Source: Candidatus Pacearchaeota archaeon (GTDB taxonomy: Archaea > Nanoarchaeota > Nanoarchaeia > Pacearchaeales > GW2011-AR1). Taken from it: a DNA stretch of 9,573 nt. This document shows, piece after piece, positions 5,644-9,573 of this stretch. The stretch is from contig NZER01000397.1 in NCBI GenBank assembly GCA_002690445.1, positions 1 through 9,573 on the forward strand, given 5' to 3'. Positions within the stretch are counted from its first letter, which is position 1. Every line of letters begins with the position of its first letter. Below the pieces are notes generated by a model. The model made no database searches. It worked only from the letters and a program-made list of their open reading frames with translations, and had not been told where the DNA came from. Made by a program: the position numbers and the translations under genes.

Positions 5644-5675
5644 AAAGGATTAGAGCTGGGAAGATATGGGCGATA

Positions 5676-5855
5676 ATGGGAGAAACTATCGTTAACCTCA
5701 ATAGGCTCTTCTCCCGCCGCCGTGAAGAAGCGTGGTGGTGGGGTAAAAAGGTTAGCTTTTGGAGTGTGGTTGTAACGGTTCTGGCTGGCTTTACCATCGT
5801 TTACTTGGTGATGAAAGTGCAGCAGGTAATGACTGACGGGGAAAAGCGTCCATGA
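5676..5855 (+). CDS. Single-span membrane protein coupled to glycosyltransferase (59 aa)
   Basis: This is a short gene from ATG 5676 to TGA 5853-5855. The 59-residue protein has a charged N-terminus (FSRRREEAWWWGKK) and one clear hydrophobic segment from about residue 26 to 46 (VSFWSVVVTVLAGFTIVYLV). It ends in a polar tail. The positive residues before the segment suggest that the N-terminus stays in the cytoplasm. Its stop overlaps the start of the glycosyltransferase by four bases (ATGA), a strong sign of coupled translation and of a shared task, for example holding the enzyme at the membrane. A holin-like protein is an alternative, but no lysin gene is nearby. The ribosome site is weak (GGGAAG at 5658-5663). 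Confidence 0.65.
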   Translation: MGETIVNLNRLFSRRREEAWWWGKKVSFWSVVVTVLAGFTIVYLVMKVQQVMTDGEKRP

Positions 5856-6637
5856 GTTTCATTTGGTCAGCGGCAAAGATGGCTTCCGTGGTATACGCTG
5901 GGTCTTTCTACCAGGCGTATAGCCGAGTAATGGAGCCTGGTTCTGGACCGATGATGAGTGCCCGTTACCCGGTGAGCCTGATAGTCCCTGCTTACAACGA
6001 GGAAAAGTACATTGGTACACTTCTGGCTTCCGCCGATAACCAGTACGAACCCTTCTCTGAATATGTGATTGCCAACTCAGGTTCAGACCGTACTGAAGAA
6101 GTCGCCCGTGGGTACGGTGCCAGAGTTGTCCCTTGCGAGTATGGCAATATCTCAGCATCTCGTAACGCCGCCGCAAATGCGGCTCAGGGTGAAATTCTCA
6201 TCTTTTCCGATGCAGATATGTACCTGTCTCCTTCCGTCCTTGAAGAGTGCGTCGATGCGCTGGAAGAAGGGTATGCATGTGCTGTTCCCCGCGCTCTACT
6301 TCACGACTCCGTCCCCTGGAACATTATGACCTGGGGAGCGCGAGTCGTTAGGGACTTGGCCGGGGGCCACGGCACACAAGGTATTGTGGCGGTCTGGCGA
6401 GAAGTGTACGAGGGCGTTGGCGGGTACGACGAAACTTGCAACCCGATGGACGTTGACCACCAGTGCCGGGAGGACCGGGACTTCGGACAACGGATCGCCA
6501 GGATGTACGGCGATGATTCGATAAAGTTGTTACCTTATCTTGCCGGCACCAGCGCCCGTCGCTACAAAGCCCTAGGATTCACTGGATTGCAACATTTTGA
6601 CGAAACCCCTCGTCATTACCTAGAAATCCGTGACTAG
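5852..6637 (+). CDS. Family 2 glycosyltransferase (261 aa)
   Basis: This protein transfers a sugar from an activated donor in the manner of GT-A fold enzymes of family 2. Residues 41-54 read VSLIVPAYNEEKYI, the usual first strand and nucleotide-binding motif. ANSGSDRTEEVARG (74-87) follows in place of the common D-x-S-x-D-x-T. SASRNAAANAAQGEILIFSDADMY (101-124) carries the metal-binding D120-A-D122. EDRDFGQRI (207-215) fits the catalytic ED-x-D region. The length suits a stand-alone soluble enzyme, and no strong membrane helix is present. It starts four bases inside the small membrane protein gene, which probably anchors it. In a phage-like element such enzymes typically alter host surface polymers or phage parts. 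The acceptor cannot be read from the sequence. Confidence 0.88.
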   Translation: MSFIWSAAKMASVVYAGSFYQAYSRVMEPGSGPMMSARYPVSLIVPAYNEEKYIGTLLASADNQYEPFSEYVIANSGSDRTEEVARGYGARVVPCEYGNISASRNAAANAAQGEILIFSDADMYLSPSVLEECVDALEEGYACAVPRALLHDSVPWNIMTWGARVVRDLAGGHGTQGIVAVWREVYEGVGGYDETCNPMDVDHQCREDRDFGQRIARMYGDDSIKLLPYLAGTSARRYKALGFTGLQHFDETPRHYLEIRD

Positions 6638-6707
6638 GCCTGCATGAGAGCCGATTTAAGACCATTGTTTTCCCCAAGATGTGTCTCAGGTCGGGTAGGT
6701 CTAGCAA

Positions 6708-6935
6708 ATGGACAATGATTTTCTTGGTGTGGCCTGTAAGACATGCAATGAAGAGGTGTTCCGGGTACTAGAGGGCCGGTGCTTCCGTTGTTGGAGGGGT
6801 GACAACCTAGAGGTCGTAGAGGATATAGAATATAAGGCCGTGCTTCCCAAGCTCCGTAAAGAAGCTGGGAAGCACGGCCTTTGGTCTTGGCCTAAGAAGC
6901 GGAAAAACTCCGCGTCAGCCAGGAAGCCGGGTTAG
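6708..6935 (+). CDS. Small zinc-ribbon protein (75 aa)
   Basis: ATG 6708 has only a modest ribosome site (GGGTAGGT, 6693-6700). The 75-residue protein contains C10-x-x-C13 and C25-x-x-C28 separated by eleven residues, a short zinc-ribbon spacing, followed by an acidic stretch (DNLEVVEDIE). It ends in a strongly basic tail (KLRKEAGKHGLWSWPKKRK). Acidic and basic blocks with a ribbon suggest binding to nucleic acid or another protein. Unusually, a long inverted repeat that looks like a terminator lies inside codons 43-58, so the transcript may fold where the tail is encoded. It is the last + strand gene before the convergent - strand operon, and only seven bases separate the two stop codons. 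An alternative is that only the first 40 residues are under selection. Confidence 0.65.
   Translation: MDNDFLGVACKTCNEEVFRVLEGRCFRCWRGDNLEVVEDIEYKAVLPKLRKEAGKHGLWSWPKKRKNSASARKPG
6834..6881. terminator. Probable bidirectional terminator, 15-bp stem, inside 6708-6935
   Basis: AAGGCCGTGCTTCCC (6834-6848) is an exact reverse complement of 6867-6881. AGCT on each side can extend the stem after one bulged base. On the + strand the stem ends in CCTTTGGTCTT, and on the - strand it ends in CCTTATATTCTAT, both moderately T-rich. It stands between the two convergent gene blocks, where a shared terminator is expected. Confidence 0.7.
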
Positions 6936-6942
6936 CCCTAAA

Positions 6943-7116
6943 TTAAGAGCCTCTGATCTTGCAGGCATCGGAGGCGGCCTTGAAGACTCCGAATCCACCG
7001 CCCTTACCTTTCAGTTCTTGCCGCATGCATCGTGCCCGGGCATTGGGCTTGGGTGCCCAGCGTGCGCCCTTCGGCGGTACGATTTTATGGCCTGCGAATG
7101 GTCGTCCTCTACCCAT
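6943..7116 (-). CDS. Small basic conserved protein (57 aa)
   Basis: The start ATG (7116-7114) is preceded by AAGGAG (7128-7123) at six bases. A longer frame from 7143 exists but has no such site. The 57-residue product is very basic and Gly-rich: MGRGRPFAGHKIVPPKGARW, then PNARARCMRQELKGKGGGF, ending in VFKAASDACKIRGS. It has no membrane segment. The combination of RGRP-like start, PPKGARWAP and RARC suggests a small nucleic-acid-binding protein, perhaps RNA- or ribosome-associated. I do not know a function. It is the last gene of the - strand block, behind its own promoter (7189-7218) and 98 bases away from the thioredoxin-like gene, so it may be made at a different level from the rest. Confidence 0.75.
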   Translation of the reverse strand: MGRGRPFAGHKIVPPKGARWAPKPNARARCMRQELKGKGGGFGVFKAASDACKIRGS

Positions 7117-7188
7117 GATATGCTCCTTCGAGGTAGGCTCCAAATTTGGGGAACACCCAACACCTCGTCCAAAAAATAAGATACGCCG

Positions 7189-7218
7189 AGTATATCACCT
7201 GCCATTTGCTATGTTCAA
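7189..7218 (-). promoter_or_regulatory. Promoter for the 57-aa basic protein, extended -10
   Basis: On the - strand TTGAAC (7218-7213, four of six consensus bases) stands 18 bases before TATACT (7194-7189, five of six). TGA directly before the -10 box gives the extended TGn form. The -35 box overlaps the stop of the thioredoxin-like gene. Downstream lies a short ATAC-GTAT palindrome and a T-rich stretch (TTATTTTTT), whose meaning is unclear. Confidence 0.55.
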
Positions 7219-7580
7219 GACACTGGGTCCAGTTCTGCGGAGCTATAAATCTCTCCAATGAGCTGGTCGTTGCAGTCCAGCAGGAGCAACGCGGGCACGC
7301 CATCAATCCCGTTCAACTCACCAATAGCCATACCGCGATTGGTTCTGGCATCAACTTCTTTGGCAATTCCGCTTGATAGCAAACCGCCGTGGATGGTTCT
7401 CATGTCTTCGCAGTTCAGGCAATCCTCATCGGTGAGCATCACAAGCCGGGGCTTGCAAAGACCTTTGGTTTTGGGCATGTCCTTAATCTCGTTGAAAGCG
7501 GTGACCAGACAGTCAAGCCCGTCATCCGAATCCAAACATTCTTGAATCATGCTGTCTATGATGTCTTGTTGTTCGCTCAT
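7215..7580 (-). CDS. Thioredoxin-fold protein with CxxC (121 aa)
   Basis: The start ATG (7580-7578) overlaps the stop of the upstream gene by four bases. GAGG (7593-7590) serves as its ribosome site, so the longer frame to 7658 is rejected. After an acidic leader of about 40 residues comes a thioredoxin-like order: KPRLVMLTDEDC (43-54) as the first strand leading to active site C54-L-N-C57, and then GVPALLLLD (94-102) with the cis-proline P96 of this fold. The leader contains two more cysteines (C15 and C24), and C42 and C103 flank the domain. The protein should therefore carry out thiol-disulfide exchange in the cytoplasm, as no signal peptide is seen. Family-2 glutaredoxin-like variants are an alternative. 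Phages often carry such proteins for ribonucleotide reduction or polymerase help, but no such partner is in the window. Confidence 0.8.
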   Translation of the reverse strand: MSEQQDIIDSMIQECLDSDDGLDCLVTAFNEIKDMPKTKGLCKPRLVMLTDEDCLNCEDMRTIHGGLLSSGIAKEVDARTNRGMAIGELNGIDGVPALLLLDCNDQLIGEIYSSAELDPVS

Positions 7581-7786
7581 CTTGTTTTCCTCGCCATGGT
7601 CTGGAAGAACTCGTATATAGCCAAAAACTCCGGCGCCGTTGCCGGCAACGTAACGCATGCTTCATCGCCGTTACAAAGTTCGATGCCACCATCATCGGAC
7701 CGGGACATGCGTATCTCTTGTCCGTTATCCAGGGTGACCGTAACTTCTTCGGGAAACTCGCCTTCTTCTGTTGCGTCAGTAGACAT
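7577..7786 (-). CDS. Small acidic hypothetical protein (69 aa)
   Basis: The ATG (7786-7784) shares one base with the stop of the 409-residue gene, and the stop shares four bases with the thioredoxin-like gene, so it sits in a coupled chain. A GTG three codons earlier is possible. The product begins with an acidic segment (STDATEEGEFPEE). It continues with two likely beta strands (VTVTLDNGQEIRMSR and GGIELCNGDEACVTLP) and ends in a helix (EFLAIYEFFQTMARK). That layout, strands and then a helix in 69 residues, could be a compact beta-grasp-like or antitoxin-like fold, but I see no diagnostic motif. It lacks a C-terminal GG, so a ubiquitin-like modifier is not supported. Function is unknown. Confidence 0.7.
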   Translation of the reverse strand: MSTDATEEGEFPEEVTVTLDNGQEIRMSRSDDGGIELCNGDEACVTLPATAPEFLAIYEFFQTMARKTR

Positions 7787-9015
7787 TAAATCCACACATC
7801 CCCTAAGTCAGACAACTCACGACAGACTTCTTGGATACTCTTCCCGGTGCCGTCTGGGTGCCGTATCTCCAGATCGTTGATGTCCATAACATCTTTGAAC
7901 CAGTCTTCGGGCATGGTGCCGCCATGTGCAAATTGCCTTTGTTCACAGTTAGCGAGGCTTTCAAAAATCTCATCAAAAGAGCTTTTTACGGGCACCTTTG
8001 GCCCCTCTAGCGGAGTTGGAAGCGGCGGCGGCAACTGTCCTGAATCCGGAGGAAGCTGTTGTAGAGCTACTTTGTAACCACCGAAATAGCCAGGTGACAT
8101 ATTCTGGTCGATGGTAATGTCTTCAAGTTCTTTCATGCCCCTGAAGTCACTGAACCCGACTTGGGCCATCAGTACCTCGGTCTGCGCGTCAATCTCATCG
8201 TAAATCCTGCGAAACTTATCGTAGTCCCCTATGTATTCCTTCCCGGGCGCATAACCCAATCTCTTCCATTCATTGTAGTAAGGCCGGATGACGGCGTTAT
8301 ATTTCAACCGCCATGTCTGTGTTTCGGCTACGGTGGGGAGTTTGTTGTCGGGTATGGCAAAGCACCTAGTAGGGCGGTCAGGGCCGTAGTTCACTCTGAT
8401 TCTGTTGCGTTCTTCTCTCTCTTCACGACTTGTGGGGAATCCTATTGGCCCTTGGACAGTCTCAACCACCTTGGTTGCTTGCCACACTTCCGGAAGTGCA
8501 GTTATGCAAGAAAATGCCGGGCCTTTCTGGTAAACAGCGTCTTCTATCATAATAAGTTTGTCAGCAACACTCGGCCGTGCCTGTTTCCTGTCAGGGTGAG
8601 TGTGGTGCGTGCCCCATTCGATACCGGGTAAACGGTTCCACTCTTCTGGCACGCCCGTAATGAAGTTTTCTCTGATCTCAGTGGTATCGGGACAGCCTTT
8701 GTTGATGTTTACACTACAATGATCGCCCGTACATTTTTCGGCTGCGTTGAGAACGGCCCAAGGCCATGTGGCCCGGTCACCTCGACCACTGACTTGCTCC
8801 GGTAGTCTCTGGCCTGGAACTACAGATTTTTTAACGATCGTTCTTGAATCGACGCAGAAGTTGAAGCCCCTTTCTTGGCCTCCATTGCGGGTCTCTGTTG
8901 AGGAAATTTGCATTGCGTCAATCGTTTGATCGGTAAAAGCAACGCTGTGCGGACCCGTCCCAAAGGGGTGGTCTTCCCCGTCTATCTTTTGGCCTATGTT
9001 GAGTGCTATCGGCAT
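7786..9015 (-). CDS. JAMM-like metallopeptidase candidate with shared C-terminal module (409 aa)
   Basis: The 409-residue protein starts at ATG 9015-9013, overlapping the upstream gene by ten bases. Residues 136-152 read THHTHPDRKQARPSVAD, a close match to the JAMM/Mov34 zinc motif HxHPx(n)PSxxD. H138, H140 and D152 would be the metal ligands, and S149 sits in the usual serine place. The spacing is one residue longer than the canonical form, and I cannot fix the upstream catalytic Glu, so activity is unsure. CITALPEVW follows, as expected for a strand of that fold. A charged helical region (residues 190-310) comes next, then a Pro-rich linker with LPPPLPTPLEGP. The final module (346-409, SFDEIFESLANC...ICREL-type) is also found at the end of the 9226 protein. 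JAMM proteins in phages usually cut peptide or isopeptide bonds during tail assembly or protein modification. Confidence 0.65.
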   Translation of the reverse strand: MPIALNIGQKIDGEDHPFGTGPHSVAFTDQTIDAMQISSTETRNGGQERGFNFCVDSRTIVKKSVVPGQRLPEQVSGRGDRATWPWAVLNAAEKCTGDHCSVNINKGCPDTTEIRENFITGVPEEWNRLPGIEWGTHHTHPDRKQARPSVADKLIMIEDAVYQKGPAFSCITALPEVWQATKVVETVQGPIGFPTSREEREERNRIRVNYGPDRPTRCFAIPDNKLPTVAETQTWRLKYNAVIRPYYNEWKRLGYAPGKEYIGDYDKFRRIYDEIDAQTEVLMAQVGFSDFRGMKELEDITIDQNMSPGYFGGYKVALQQLPPDSGQLPPPLPTPLEGPKVPVKSSFDEIFESLANCEQRQFAHGGTMPEDWFKDVMDINDLEIRHPDGTGKSIQEVCRELSDLGDVWI

Positions 9016-9233
9016 ACCACAACACTCGCGGTGTAATCTATGACGCAGTCTGGGCTGAGTTCGGAGTGGACTAGCAAGGTTCCGGTCATTGTGCCGTACT
9101 TTTCGGCTATCTCATCTATCTGGGCAAAGGTAAGGCTACCCTCATCGTTCAAACGCCTTACGAACTCTATCATCGCGTCAGAACGGTTATGGTACTCGTC
9201 AGTCGCGGCTTCAAATATCGGTTCTTCAGGCAT
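9006..9233 (-). CDS. Hypothetical protein (75 aa)
   Basis: Start ATG (9233-9231) overlaps the end of the upstream gene by eight bases, and the stop overlaps the JAMM-like gene, so it belongs to the same transcript. The first two thirds are acidic and helical (EYHNRSDAMIEFVRRLNDEG), followed by LTFAQIDEIAEKYG, a helix pair similar in shape to a small HTH or EF-like unit but without a calcium loop. A beta-like end with TLLVHSELSPDCVIDYTASVVVCR follows. There are no metal clusters and no membrane segment. The family is not recognised. As the smallest partner between two proteins that share a C-terminal module, it may belong to the same complex. That is inference from position only. Confidence 0.65.
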   Translation of the reverse strand: MPEEPIFEAATDEYHNRSDAMIEFVRRLNDEGSLTFAQIDEIAEKYGTMTGTLLVHSELSPDCVIDYTASVVVCR

Positions 9234-9573
9234 GAATCACGGTCTCTAGAGTTGACAGCTCTTCGCAAATCTGGCGCTTGGTTTTGCTTTCGTCTATGAA
9301 GTTGGCTTTGGCGATTCGCTTAAACTGTGCATTGGACATTTTGCCTCCGCCGGGAAAAACGCCTCTAATGCAGTTTTCAAGGCTACCAAATTCCTCTTCA
9401 AAGGATCGGGACTGTTTGATTTGGGGCGCTTGAGGCGTCTTCTTCGTTCTCGGCTTCTTCTTCGTAAAGAGTTCCCCTGTATCGGGGTCTTGGTATTGCT
9501 GTTCGACGGGCACCCACCCTGGTGCCCAGTTGTACTTTTTGTCTACTAGCTCAACTTGCTGAACATCAAAGTA
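9226..9573 (-). CDS. Partial gene, C-terminal part with basic linker and shared module
   Basis: The frame is open to the window edge, so the start lies outside. A GTG at 9513 is in frame, but the 20 codons before it (for example DKKYNWAPGWVPVEQQYQ) read as normal protein, so I treat the gene as cut by the edge. At least 115 residues are visible. They comprise an aromatic-rich start, a DPDTGELF motif, a lysine/proline-rich linker (KKKPRTKKTPQAPQ), and a final module SFEEEFGSLENCIRGVFPGG through QICEELSTLETV. The module aligns with residues 346-407 of the 409-residue protein, with about 14 identities in the first 30 positions. The linker differs, so the module looks portable. The gene overlaps the next by eight bases. 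Confidence 0.7.
   Translation of the reverse strand, partial: YFDVQQVELVDKKYNWAPGWVPVEQQYQDPDTGELFTKKKPRTKKTPQAPQIKQSRSFEEEFGSLENCIRGVFPGGGKMSNAQFKRIAKANFIDESKTKRQICEELSTLETVIHA

Noticed and set aside
5476..5676. A 66-codon frame overlapping the end of the primase-like gene
   Set aside because: It has no ribosome site, crosses the hairpin at 5614-5643 and shows no domain.
8161..8631. A 156-codon + strand frame opposite the 409-aa gene
   Set aside because: Antisense shadow; the - strand gene has motifs and overlaps its neighbours, this frame has neither.
7577..9015. A ubiquitin-like conjugation operon because of the JAMM-like motif
   Set aside because: No E1 or E2-like protein is visible and neither small neighbour ends in a glycine pair.

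Overview
The window reads as part of a tailed phage, prophage or similar replicating mobile element from a bacterium. The support is densely packed small genes with overlapping starts and stops, a CHC2/Toprim primase, a small helix-turn-helix protein, several tiny zinc-ribbon proteins, and a convergent block of accessory genes. No integrase, terminase, capsid, tRNA, rRNA or CRISPR array is visible. The style of several small proteins reminds me of phage-like contigs from Chloroflexota, but that host is a low-confidence impression.

Layout, + strand. Positions 1-925 alternate two small genes (247-396, 641-847) with three non-coding blocks built from degenerate pentanucleotides. A G recurs every fifth base in 104 of 106 pentamers that I counted by hand. 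The 641-847 gene looks like an N-terminal fragment of a paralogue of the protein at 964-1602, and the third repeat block lies between them. Next come a strong hairpin (1611-1640) and six tandem 10/12-nt repeats (1641-1706), directly before the Shine-Dalgarno of 1718. Genes 1718-3422 form one compact operon: four unrecognised proteins, a CxxH/CxxC mini-protein at 3038-3202, and an HTH protein. A consensus-like promoter (3409-3437) and a leader hairpin (3479-3513) precede a 658-residue primase-like protein (3570-5546). That protein carries an extra Cys-rich C-terminal half resembling rolling-circle Rep proteins. A single-span membrane protein (5676-5855) is coupled by a 4-nt overlap to a GT2 glycosyltransferase (5852-6637). 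A small zinc-ribbon gene (6708-6935) follows, and a 15-bp hairpin inside its 3' part probably serves as a terminator for both strands.

Layout, - strand (9573 down to 6943). An operon with overlapping genes enters from the right edge. It encodes a partial protein with a basic linker, a 75-residue protein, a 409-residue protein with a JAMM-like metal motif, a 69-residue protein, a thioredoxin-fold protein with CxxC and cis-Pro, and, behind its own promoter, a basic 57-residue protein. The partial protein and the 409-residue protein end in the same roughly 60-residue module, each attached through a low-complexity linker.

Working picture (inference): the + strand carries replication or recombination functions, with repeat arrays that may be protein-binding or recombination sites, plus a surface-modification pair. 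The - strand carries proteins that may share one partner through the common C-terminal module.
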